This document shows positions 7,962-14,572 of a stretch of DNA of 34,795 bases, piece by piece. The notes beneath the pieces are model-generated. The model was given only the letters and a program-made list of their open reading frames with translations. It ran no database searches and was not told the origin of the DNA. The stretch lies in NCBI GenBank assembly GCA_000747625.2, contig JQDQ01000200.1:1-34795 (forward strand). Direction: 5' to 3'. Each line of letters begins with the position of its first letter. Position 1 is the first letter of the stretch. Source of the stretch: Smithella sp. SCADC (GTDB lineage: Bacteria > Desulfobacterota > Syntrophia > Syntrophales > Smithellaceae). The position numbers and the translations under genes were made by a program.

Positions 7962-8048
7962 AATAAGATTCCTTTTTATAACTTACCGGAATCGGTATTT
8001 CCAATTAGAGCAGTGTTGCTGTCTGCATCTTTTTACAAATATTTTATT

Positions 8049-8114
8049 GCGGTGACAGCGCGAAGCGGCGACTTACGCGCCATCACCGCGCTGCATGGAT
8101 TAAATCCGTGCAGC
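8049..8114. repeat. Two tandem inverted repeats in the DUF5320-CGGC gap
   Basis: The first inverted repeat pairs GCGGTGA (8049-8055) with TCACCGC (8083-8089). After a CA/CA mismatch, GCGCG (8058-8062) pairs with CGCGC (8076-8080) around a 13-nt loop. Directly next to it, GCTGCA-T-GGAT (8090-8100) pairs with ATCC-G-TGCAGC (8104-8114) around a three-base loop. No T-run follows on either strand, so these are not intrinsic terminators. They could be a REP/BIME-like repeat, a processing or mRNA-stability element, or a regulatory leader for the CGGC gene. Confidence 0.6.
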
Positions 8115-8130
8115 TATGGGGCAGAAGAGG

Positions 8131-8505
8131 CTATTTATTCTGCGCTTTAATGTTTAATTCATCCAGACGTTTTTTAATGGCATCCAACTCGGTCTGTAGT
8201 ATTTCCGCCTGATTATTAAGCGCCTGTTTCTCTGCCTCCGGATCGGTATTTTGATATGAAGCGGCCATTCCACCACCGAACCAAAAACTTCGCGGTACGC
8301 CTGTGGCAAAGCGATTGCGAAACCCAAAACCTCCGCCGCGTGCGCCTCGACCACCAAAACCGGCGCCTCTTCCGGAGCCCCTTCCAAAACCACGTCCTCC
8401 AACGTTATTCATATAACCGGGCACTCCAAAACCAGCACAATACCCGGCTCCTCTACCAGTCATCGGTCTCATTCCCATGGGGCCTGTTGCATCTCCTCTT
8501 GGCAT
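8131..8505 (-). CDS. DUF5320 family Gly/Arg-rich protein
   Basis: This 124-aa protein is of the DUF5320 type: it opens MPRGDATGPMGMRPMTGRGAG, continues with YCAGFGVPGYMN and a long stretch of GRG/GFG repeats (about residues 35-70), and closes with a predicted coiled coil (EAEKQALNNQAEILQTELDAIKKRLDEL, about 92-118). Family members are small proteins found next to NifX-like and MinD/Mrp genes; their function is unknown. AAAGGAGG precedes the ATG at 8505. The Gly-rich body is probably flexible and the coiled coil probably mediates oligomerisation. A single Cys near residue 23 is the only obvious thiol. Confidence 0.88.
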   Translation of the reverse strand: MPRGDATGPMGMRPMTGRGAGYCAGFGVPGYMNNVGGRGFGRGSGRGAGFGGRGARGGGFGFRNRFATGVPRSFWFGGGMAASYQNTDPEAEKQALNNQAEILQTELDAIKKRLDELNIKAQNK

Positions 8506-8531
8506 AATAAAATCCTCCTTTTCCAGATTTT

Positions 8532-8732
8532 TTATTCTCTAATTAAAGTTGTTCCGCACTGCGGACACTTTTTTTGCAAACAGGGAACTCCGCGCTCGTG
8601 TGGTTCGCGATGACCGCATTTAGTACACACACAATCACCTCCTGCTCCCGCGGCACGGGCTCCGCCCATTCGACCTGCACCCTGGCCACGGCCCTGTCCC
8701 ATTCCTCTGCCGTCCCGATTATTACTATTCAT
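8532..8732 (-). CDS. Small Gly-rich zinc-ribbon protein
   Basis: This 66-aa protein has an N-terminal half rich in Gly, Arg and Met (DGRGMGQGRGQGAGRMGG) and a C-terminal zinc ribbon: CVCTKCGHREPHERGVPC then CPQCGTTLIRE, giving two CxxC knuckles plus extra Cys and His. The layout resembles rubredoxin-like or ferredoxin-associated ribbons encoded next to DUF5320. AGGAGG precedes the ATG at 8732. The shared Gly-rich character with the following DUF5320 gene, 26 nt away, suggests that the two proteins act together, perhaps in one assembly. No enzymatic motif is seen. Confidence 0.82.
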   Translation of the reverse strand: MNSNNRDGRGMGQGRGQGAGRMGGARAAGAGGDCVCTKCGHREPHERGVPCLQKKCPQCGTTLIRE

Positions 8733-8764
8733 AAAAAATTCCTCCTGTACTATTTACGCAATCT

Positions 8765-9313
8765 TCAAAAAACAAAGACAGCCGCTGCCAGCACTGTTGT
8801 ATATTTACCGCTCTTTAGCACGCTCGATTGTGTCGTATTACGTGTGCCGACTATTTTGCCGCTAATCTTGAACAACTTCTTTTTTTCGTCCCAACTTTCA
8901 TCTACATTGAAATCAATGCCCAGCGTCGAAGCCAGCATAGCTGCTGCCAGATCCTCGGCGTAATCTCCTGTTTGTCTTTCCGTGTATCCGAAAGCGTGGT
9001 GCTCGCTGATGTAACCGTAAGTTCTTTTATCGACGGGAATCGCGCAACCGGCGGACGCGGAAATCAGCCGGTGCGGTTCGTTGCTGCAGCAGCGGCTCAT
9101 CACGCAAAAAGTAATGGCGCCCGGCAAAAGTTTTTTCAGGCCTTCCGTTCTGGAGATAATCTTGCAGTGAGGAGGTAAAATACTCGAAACCTGGACAAGA
9201 TTACATTTTTCGATACCGGCATCACGCAGCGCCAATTCGAAAGAATGAAGTTGCTCTTTGTGCGTGCCTACGCCTTTGGTGAAAAAAAGTTTTTTAGGGA
9301 TGGACTGATTCAA
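8765..9313 (-). CDS. pdaD: Pyruvoyl-dependent arginine decarboxylase
   Basis: This 182-aa protein is of the PvlArgDC family, which decarboxylates arginine to agmatine using a pyruvoyl group from self-cleavage. The processing site LVQVSSILPP places the Ser43-Ser44 bond as the cleavage point. Also seen are FFTKGVGTHKEQLHSFELAL at the N-terminus, ISRTEGLKKLLPGAITFCVMSR, and YGYISEHHAFGYTERQTGDYAEDLAA with the conserved catalytic-region Glu. The start is TTG at 9313, with AAGGAGG 8 nt upstream. No agmatinase or agmatine deiminase lies in the window. The usual role is polyamine synthesis; its place in this cluster is unexplained. It is the second pyruvoyl enzyme of the same cluster, besides psd. 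Confidence 0.92.
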   Translation of the reverse strand: MNQSIPKKLFFTKGVGTHKEQLHSFELALRDAGIEKCNLVQVSSILPPHCKIISRTEGLKKLLPGAITFCVMSRCCSNEPHRLISASAGCAIPVDKRTYGYISEHHAFGYTERQTGDYAEDLAAAMLASTLGIDFNVDESWDEKKKLFKISGKIVGTRNTTQSSVLKSGKYTTVLAAAVFVF

Positions 9314-9358
9314 TGTATTTTCCTCCTTAATCTTTTTCCTGAAACAAGATCTCTAAAG

Positions 9359-10402
9359 TCATTTTTTTATTTTGGCCAAATTCTTTTTTAATTCCGTTAA
9401 TCCATTCCAGATTTCTTCATCGCCAATGAATGTTTTAATGTCCTTTCCAGGATACCTAATCACGCAGGTTGGTGTAGCTTTAATATTATTTTCTCTGATT
9501 TTCGCACTGAGCAATAAAAAAACTGATTTTTCATCCATCGATTTCCATGAAATATTGTTATCTTTCATATATGAGAGAAGGGTCTTTTCTTCTCTGATAT
9601 TTTTATCCTGTGCGGCATCAAAAAATTTTTTTCTAACATGCAATAAATTGCTTGCGTCGGAATTTGCGTTTGTCGAGTAAAGATAATACTTGGCATATAT
9701 CGGTGTGACCCTGGAAATAGGCACATCAACAAAAGTTATTTTGACATTGCCGTCTGCCAGCCATTCCTTCAACAAAGGTTCGGCTTTTATATCAATACGC
9801 CGGCACGGTGAACAAAAATAGTCAGTAAATAATGTAATTTCATAAGCGCCCTTGCCTAGCGAAGGAATTTCATTGATCGGATTCTGCCCATAGGCAGGCG
9901 CAACTGAACCGGAAAAAGTCACTAAAATTGTCAAATATCCTAATAAGCTAAACAGCAGTAAAGGTAGCTTGTTTAATTTAAACATCGGGAAACTTACCTC
10001 CCCAGGAAAATACAGCCACATTCGACTGCGTTTTTCCCGCCATGCTGAAGGTATCTCATAATTAATCAAGAAAGACAGAATCAACGTTGCCGAAAATGCC
10101 AGACAGAAAGGACAATAAACTTCGTTTTGCACTTGAAATGCATACAGGTGAATTTCAACTCCCAATCCAAAAGCCAACAGTGCCCGCATAAAAGAAGACT
10201 GATTAAATACCGCAAATGCGATAACGACTGACACATAAAAGATTCCAACCCATTTAAGATCGATCCCGAAAATATCACCTTTAAGATAACTGCATGTCGT
10301 GTCACAGTAATCATAATAAGCCATCAACCCTATACCGATCAGCGAAAGAGCAATCGTAAGGATGTTGCGATATCTTTTTATGCTTTCTAATATCTTCAGC
10401 AT
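9359..10402 (-). CDS. Vitamin K epoxide reductase (VKOR)-DsbA-like fusion protein
   Basis: This 347-aa membrane protein fuses a bacterial VKOR domain to a periplasmic thioredoxin-fold domain. The VKOR half (about residues 15-165) has the loop pair Cys33/Cys37 and the active site YCPFC (Cys97/Cys100), with about four membrane segments and a fifth near 146-164. The C-terminal half carries FCSPC (Cys197/Cys200), then KATPTCVIR with the cis-Pro loop. Such fusions oxidise cysteines of exported proteins, passing electrons to quinone. The ATG at 10402 has AAGG about 12 nt upstream. As second gene of the cluster it may control thiol status of an exported or membrane component. Confidence 0.9.
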   Translation of the reverse strand: MLKILESIKRYRNILTIALSLIGIGLMAYYDYCDTTCSYLKGDIFGIDLKWVGIFYVSVVIAFAVFNQSSFMRALLAFGLGVEIHLYAFQVQNEVYCPFCLAFSATLILSFLINYEIPSAWREKRSRMWLYFPGEVSFPMFKLNKLPLLLFSLLGYLTILVTFSGSVAPAYGQNPINEIPSLGKGAYEITLFTDYFCSPCRRIDIKAEPLLKEWLADGNVKITFVDVPISRVTPIYAKYYLYSTNANSDASNLLHVRKKFFDAAQDKNIREEKTLLSYMKDNNISWKSMDEKSVFLLLSAKIRENNIKATPTCVIRYPGKDIKTFIGDEEIWNGLTELKKNLAKIKK

Positions 10403-10440
10403 TTAACATGTAACCTTAGAATATTTGTTTCACTATATTT

Positions 10441-10833
10441 TTATCTCCAGGGGCAACGCGATCCGCGCATTCTGTTGCGGCCGGCTCCCGCCATTCGCCC
10501 CCGGCAACCGGGCAGGGTAAAAACAGCCTGCTCCAAGCTGTTGCTTTTATAGGCAGCCAATACTTCTTCAACCTGACCCCGGACAAAAGCAAAAACCCGT
10601 ATGTCCAAAGAAATGAGCAGTGTTTCAAGGGGACGCGAAATTGCTCCGCAAATCAAAACATCAATTTGCTGCTCTTTCAATTCGTTGGCCCGTTCCTTCA
10701 CATCGGTAGAGATCAATTTGATGGTTGTTCTCTTGTATCCGCTTGTTCCGTCAGGTTCAAAAATCAATAATTGATCCGCCGCATCAAAAACAGTGGAGAT
10801 ACAATCTTTCCATATTGACAGAGCAATCTTCAT
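10441..10833 (-). CDS. NifX/NifB-type domain protein, divergent, with Arg/Gly-rich tail
   Basis: This 130-aa first gene of the minus-strand cluster has the MKIALSIWKDCISTVFDAADQLLIFEPD opening and the IDVLICGAISRPLETLLISLDIRVFAFVRG core of the NifX-like family, but lacks the HFGH motif. The tail (about residues 105-130) is PGCRGRMAGAGRNRMRGSRCPWR, resembling the Gly/Arg-rich DUF5320 proteins. The start is the ATG at 10833, with AAAGG 10 nt upstream; the GTG three codons earlier sits on top of that ribosome site. A -24/-12 promoter lies about 60 nt upstream. It is probably a cluster-binding carrier; the tail is unusual. Confidence 0.8.
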   Translation of the reverse strand: MKIALSIWKDCISTVFDAADQLLIFEPDGTSGYKRTTIKLISTDVKERANELKEQQIDVLICGAISRPLETLLISLDIRVFAFVRGQVEEVLAAYKSNSLEQAVFTLPGCRGRMAGAGRNRMRGSRCPWR

Positions 10834-10894
10834 GCTGTTCACACCTTTCTAAACGGTCTGCGTAAATCACTTGGTTTCATGATTATAATATGTT

Positions 10895-10910
10895 GCAAGG
10901 AGAGTGCCAA
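10895..10910 (-). promoter_or_regulatory. Sigma-54 (-24/-12) promoter of the large minus-strand cluster
   Basis: Read on the minus strand, TTGGCAC (10904-10910) and TTGC (10895-10898) give the invariant GG-N10-GC spacing of sigma-54 promoters, with TGGCAC matching the consensus exactly. Transcription would start near 10883, about 50 nt before the ATG of the first gene. Sigma-54 promoters need an AAA+ activator; one is encoded at 19857-21215. Confidence 0.85.
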
Positions 10911-10984
10911 ATGCTTTTTGTTTTTATTTTCATCAATAATCACTGTTAATTGCATAATAAGGAGATATCCCTGGAGCTGAAGAT

Positions 10985-11002
10985 AGTTGCATATATGCAA
11001 CT
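10985..11002. promoter_or_regulatory. 18-bp perfect palindrome, likely activator (enhancer) or repressor site
   Basis: AGTTGCATATATGCAACT reads identically on both strands. Its centre is about 110 bp upstream of the predicted sigma-54 transcription start, the usual distance for an enhancer-binding protein. A further half-site TTGCAT lies at 10950-10955. It also lies upstream of the divergent IscU-like gene, so it could serve both directions. The binding protein is unknown; the Fis-type HTH activator at 19857-21215 is the best candidate. Confidence 0.65.
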
Positions 11003-11050
11003 CTAATTGCGACCAAGTAGATATTTTGCGACTATTAAACTTGTTTTTTA

Positions 11051-11242
11051 TTGAAAGACAAGGATGGTTTTCAGATTAAGGCTGATATTACGATTCACAC
11101 AGATGATGATATCTTCAGAGAAAATGTCCGATGGGTGAAAAGCATCAAAGATACTTTGAATCCGAAATCGGCCATCGTGGCAAAAATAACCGCCGTTTAT
11201 GCGGTTAAAAGCGGAGCGGATGCCGGTAAACAGATTGTTTAA
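11051..11242 (+). CDS. Small hypothetical protein or gene remnant
   Basis: This is a 63-codon frame starting at a TTG with no visible ribosome site; the frame is open a few codons further upstream to a TAA at 11036. The product (MKDKDGFQIKADITIHTDDD onward) is acidic then basic, with the sensible composition IFRENVRWVKSIKDTLNP and IVAKITAVYAVKSG, and no recognised domain. It precedes the IscU-like gene by 56 nt on the same strand. It may be a true small gene starting at a rare codon, or the 3' remnant of a longer gene cut off by the regulatory region. The call is weak. Confidence 0.35.
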   Translation: MKDKDGFQIKADITIHTDDDIFRENVRWVKSIKDTLNPKSAIVAKITAVYAVKSGADAGKQIV

Positions 11243-11298
11243 AAAAAATAAAATAGCAAGAATGCCGATTCGACAATGAACGATGAGGAGTTACAAAA

Positions 11299-11745
11299 AT
11301 GAGCGAGGAACAAGTCAAAACTGAAGAACAAATCAAACAGGAAATGATTGATCTGCTTATGGAAAAAATAACGGGCGGCCTTTCCGAAAAAGTTATTGAT
11401 TACGGAAACGATCCGAGAAATTACGGAACGCTTGAAAAACCGGACGGCTACGCCAAAATAAAAGGACCATGTGGGGATACCATAGAGATGTTCCTCAAAA
11501 TCAGAAACGACAAAATCGTGGACATTTCCTATACGACTGACGGATGCATAACATCTCACGCCGCAGGTTCGGCGGCGACCGTGATGGCGAAGGGGCAACC
11601 TGTCAGAGAGTGCATAAAAATAAACCAGAGTTCCATTCTGGAACATCTCGGCGGCATGCCCAAGGATTCAGAGCATTGCGCTCTGCTGGCCGCCAAGACC
11701 TTTCATAAAGCCTTGCGCGACTATGCGATAGGCAAGAAAAAATGA
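11299..11745 (+). CDS. IscU/NifU-N-type iron-sulfur cluster scaffold
   Basis: This 148-aa scaffold is of the IscU/NifU N-terminal family. All three cluster-binding cysteines are present: GPCGDTIEMF (Cys58, with the Asp that aids release two residues later), TTDGCITSHAAGSAA (Cys83), and SEHCALLAAKTFHKAL (Cys127). The first 30 residues form an extra helix not found in housekeeping IscU. GAGGAG precedes the ATG at 11299. No cysteine desulfurase is adjacent. It is divergent from the Fe-S/NifX cluster and shares its upstream region, so it probably supplies clusters to that system (inference). Confidence 0.92.
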   Translation: MSEEQVKTEEQIKQEMIDLLMEKITGGLSEKVIDYGNDPRNYGTLEKPDGYAKIKGPCGDTIEMFLKIRNDKIVDISYTTDGCITSHAAGSAATVMAKGQPVRECIKINQSSILEHLGGMPKDSEHCALLAAKTFHKALRDYAIGKKK

Positions 11746-11758
11746 GTGCCGCTACTCA
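11737..11758 (-). terminator. Possible intrinsic terminator of feoB, overlapping the end of the scaffold gene
   Basis: On the minus strand TGAGT and ACTCA (11743-11758) form a five-base-pair stem with a six-base loop, followed by six T (11737-11742). The stem is short, so termination may be weak. It lies about 100 nt beyond the feoB stop and overlaps the stop codon of the convergent scaffold gene. Confidence 0.4.
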
Positions 11759-11860
11759 TATATAATTTTGAATTAAAAATTTGGCAGGAATTTCGGGAAC
11801 AGGTCAATCGTAAAAATTTTATACAAGATAACAAACGGTTAAGCTTGTTAAAATAAGAAT

Positions 11861-13570
11861 TTACGATAGTATCAGATTTAACAATCCTCCCACAACCAAA
11901 GCCGTTGTAACCATTATCGCGGTTGATTTGAGCATGTTCACCAATCCCAGTTCTCTCAGGAGAACAACAAATGTAGCAATGCAGGGGAAAAACATTGCCA
12001 AAACCACACAACCTACCACAAGTTGTTCAGCGGTGAGCGCCAGAGGCGCCAGCATACCCACAGCCACATCCTTGCGCAGAAAACCAATGACCAAAGCGGT
12101 CACCGCTTCTTTGGGAAGGCCAAGAACCCCATTAACCACCGGCGCCGTAAAATTGGCAATGGTTTCAAAGATACCCATGTAAAATAATACATTTATAACG
12201 ATGATAGCACCGAGAATCATGGGAACAGCCTCCATTAAAAATCCATACGTTCTCATCCATAGCTTCTGCAATGTCGCTTTCCACGGTGGCAGACGGTAAG
12301 GCGGTATCTCAATTAGCAATTCCGGTGTAAATCCTTTGACTGCCTGACGCAGTATTACCCCGAGAACAATCCAAACCGCGAAAAGTGTACCGTAAACAAT
12401 AGCCACATATTTCCACCCGTGTGGGCCAAGCAAACCGAAAATCATTGCCTGCAGGGCAGCGCAGGGTACGGCAATCGAGATGAGAGTAGCAGCGATAAAC
12501 CGTTCTCGGTTGCTTTCCAAAATTCTTGTTGCCAAAACCGCCGGCACATTACAGCCAAATCCGAGCAAAGTTGGAATGATCGCATAACCGTGTAATCCCA
12601 GCCTGTGCATAATGATATCCGCAAGTATGGCCAGACGCGGCAAATAACCGGTATCTTCAAGCAGACCGAGAACCAGATAAAAAGAAATTATATAGGGAAG
12701 AACCATGGCAAAGGGAACATAGAGACCACTGGAGAGCAGCCCGAAGGACTGCACAAAATCTACGTTACCTTCAATCAGTGTACCGATTAGAATATTATGG
12801 AGAAATCCGCCACCTCCAAGCGAAGCACTTAATCCGGCCAACACAGGCACCCAGAAATTGGTAAACAAAGGATCAAACACATAGCCAATCAATGCCTCAC
12901 CGATGAAACGAATCACCAAAAAGGCGGTGACAAGCACAACCAATGCAATGAGTCCTCCGGAAAAAGAGCGGACGCTGGCATCAGACAGACGCTCAAACCA
13001 GGTATGATGGCGATGCGTGACCTGTTGAACCTGCTCGATAATGTTGCCGACAGCAGCCCAGCGTTCTTCATGGCTGCAAATTGGTATTGCCGGTGAAACG
13101 GCTTTAGGTAAATTATCTACCAGCGTTTTGATTCCCTCTCCTGTTTTTGCTACTGTCGGAAATACCGGAACACCCAATATCTTTCGTAGTTTGTCCAAAT
13201 CAATGTTTATTCCCAGATGCCGGGTGTCATCCCACATGTTCAAAGCAACAACCAACGGAATCTTTCTCTCAAGCAATTGTAAAGTCAGATACAGGTTTCT
13301 TTCCAGATTTGTAGCGTTGACAACATTTATCACCATATCTCCGGAGTCCAGCATGCGTAAGGCAACTTCTTCAGCTTCACAGGTCGGTTCCAGGGTATAG
13401 GTGCCGGGAACATCGATAATTTCGACCTGGTTTTCACCAAGCTTCATAGAACCTTTTGTGTAATTTACTGTTGTACCGGGATAATTGGAAGTAAGGACAT
13501 GAATACCGGTTAACCGTGAGAAAATTACGCTCTTCCCCACGTTGGGATTCCCTATCAACAGGATCTTCAT
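11861..13570 (-). CDS. feoB: Ferrous iron transport protein B
   Basis: This 569-aa Fe(II) transporter has an N-terminal GTPase-like domain. G1 is GNPNVGKS (residues 7-14), switch I contains NYPGTTVNYTKG, G3 is DVPGTY and G4 is NMWD. The membrane part contains the two inverted Gate motifs, seen as LLGFGCNVPAVLATR (with the conserved Cys) and VIGFLRKDVAVGML. It is shorter than the roughly 650-770-aa forms because the cytosolic linker and C-terminal tail are reduced. Its ATG overlaps the feoA stop. It belongs to the fur-feoA-feoB operon and should be repressed by Fur with iron. Confidence 0.96.
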   Translation of the reverse strand: MKILLIGNPNVGKSVIFSRLTGIHVLTSNYPGTTVNYTKGSMKLGENQVEIIDVPGTYTLEPTCEAEEVALRMLDSGDMVINVVNATNLERNLYLTLQLLERKIPLVVALNMWDDTRHLGINIDLDKLRKILGVPVFPTVAKTGEGIKTLVDNLPKAVSPAIPICSHEERWAAVGNIIEQVQQVTHRHHTWFERLSDASVRSFSGGLIALVVLVTAFLVIRFIGEALIGYVFDPLFTNFWVPVLAGLSASLGGGGFLHNILIGTLIEGNVDFVQSFGLLSSGLYVPFAMVLPYIISFYLVLGLLEDTGYLPRLAILADIIMHRLGLHGYAIIPTLLGFGCNVPAVLATRILESNRERFIAATLISIAVPCAALQAMIFGLLGPHGWKYVAIVYGTLFAVWIVLGVILRQAVKGFTPELLIEIPPYRLPPWKATLQKLWMRTYGFLMEAVPMILGAIIVINVLFYMGIFETIANFTAPVVNGVLGLPKEAVTALVIGFLRKDVAVGMLAPLALTAEQLVVGCVVLAMFFPCIATFVVLLRELGLVNMLKSTAIMVTTALVVGGLLNLILS

Positions 13571-13812
13571 TTGCTGGAATCCTCAAACGCAACCAATATT
13601 TTTCTAGCCATGCCGAAACCGATGGCTATCTGAGTTCTATTGACCTCAATCGTTACCGGACCGCCCATCACACCGGCACTGAGCTTTTTGATGCTACTTC
13701 CCAGTCTTATGTCCAGAGCCGCCAAACGGCTAACCATGTTATGCCCGCCATCAATTTGAGTTATCTTCCCGCTATCACCGGATTTAAGGTCTTTTAAAAT
13801 CTTTATTTCCAT
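13567..13812 (-). CDS. feoA: Ferrous iron transport protein A
   Basis: This 81-aa SH3-like protein partners FeoB at the cytosolic face. Diagnostic segments are LKSGDSGKITQIDGGHNMVSRLAALDIRLGS and the C-terminal GGPVTIEVNRTQIAIGFGMARKILV. The ATG has AAAGGA upstream, lies 52 nt after fur and overlaps feoB by four bases. The length is typical of stand-alone FeoA. Confidence 0.94.
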   Translation of the reverse strand: MEIKILKDLKSGDSGKITQIDGGHNMVSRLAALDIRLGSSIKKLSAGVMGGPVTIEVNRTQIAIGFGMARKILVAFEDSSK

Positions 13813-13864
13813 ATCTATCCTTTATTATAACTAATTAAATTTTCTCGTATTGAATGTAACAAAA

Positions 13865-14290
13865 TCATTCCTTTTTCTGTTTGCACTTTGGACAATAGCC
13901 TTCCATCTTCAACTGGATAGAAGTAATATAAAAACCATTCTCCCGTTGAATCTTTGCTGTGGCTTTGGCAATAGACGGACTGTCAAATTCGATAATCTGT
14001 CCACATCCCAGACAGACAAGATGGTGGTGTTCTGCCGCACTTTTAATTTCATAGTGGGAGTGTGTATCTCCCAGATTGCTTTCGGCAATGAGACCAAGTT
14101 CCTTGAATAGCTTCAGATTACGGTACACCGTTGCCAGACTGATGCGAGGTGCTTTGCTTTTGGCCATACGGTACAATTCATCGGCATCCAGATGTCGATT
14201 AGCACGGCGAATAATATCAAGTAGTAGGCTACGCTGAGTGGTTACCGGTCGACCTGCTATTTGTTTCACATTTTTGCGAATGATTATCAT
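13865..14290 (-). CDS. fur: Fur-family metal-responsive repressor
   Basis: This is a 141-aa Fur-family regulator. The winged helix spans about residues 10-80 (TTQRSLLLDII, ISLATVYRNLKLFKELGLI), followed by the metal-binding dimer domain with HSHYEIKSAAEHHHLVCLGCGQIIEF and a second CPKC near the C-terminus. These supply the two CxxC pairs of a structural zinc site and the His ligands of the sensing site. Gene order with feoAB indicates iron as signal. The start is uncertain: the ATG at 14290 lies at the expected transcription start inside the Fur box, so the message would be leaderless. A GTG at 14269 or the longer TTG frame from 14329 are alternatives, and none has a good ribosome site. Confidence 0.9.
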   Translation of the reverse strand: MIIIRKNVKQIAGRPVTTQRSLLLDIIRRANRHLDADELYRMAKSKAPRISLATVYRNLKLFKELGLIAESNLGDTHSHYEIKSAAEHHHLVCLGCGQIIEFDSPSIAKATAKIQRENGFYITSIQLKMEGYCPKCKQKKE

Positions 14291-14292
14291 TC
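14278..14292. promoter_or_regulatory. Fur box (perfect 7-1-7 inverted repeat)
   Basis: GAATGATTATCATTC is a perfect 7-1-7 palindrome matching the Fur box half-site pattern. It begins about six bases downstream of the -10 element of the fur promoter and overlaps the predicted start of transcription and start codon, so bound Fur would block its own operon and feoAB. Confidence 0.82.
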
Positions 14293-14297
14293 TTATT

Positions 14298-14326
14298 TTT
14301 ATAACATTAGACCTTCTCTTTGTCAA
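14298..14326 (-). promoter_or_regulatory. Sigma-70-type promoter of fur-feoA-feoB
   Basis: On the minus strand TTGACA (14321-14326) and TATAAA (14298-14303) are separated by 17 bases, a near-perfect consensus promoter. The Fur box starts just downstream. Confidence 0.82.
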
Positions 14327-14572
14327 CAATCAAGTTATGTAAGTTAATAACAACATTTTTGATAAAAATCGGCAATGATAAAACTTTATGGTTCACCATT
14401 ATTATCTTGAAAAATATTTTCCCAAATGTTTGCATCTTTCAAAGTTGTGATGTATCAATAAGCGGAAAGATAAATATTGAAAGCATATCTTAATCATTGC
14501 GATATATGATGAACAACCAACAATAAATAAAGCACAAAGCTATTCCGAACAACCAAGATACGAGACGAGAAA

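Noticed and set aside
11020-11035. Second -24/-12 promoter facing the IscU-like gene
   Set aside because: A TTTTGC is present but the -24 element lacks the GG pair, so the match is poor.
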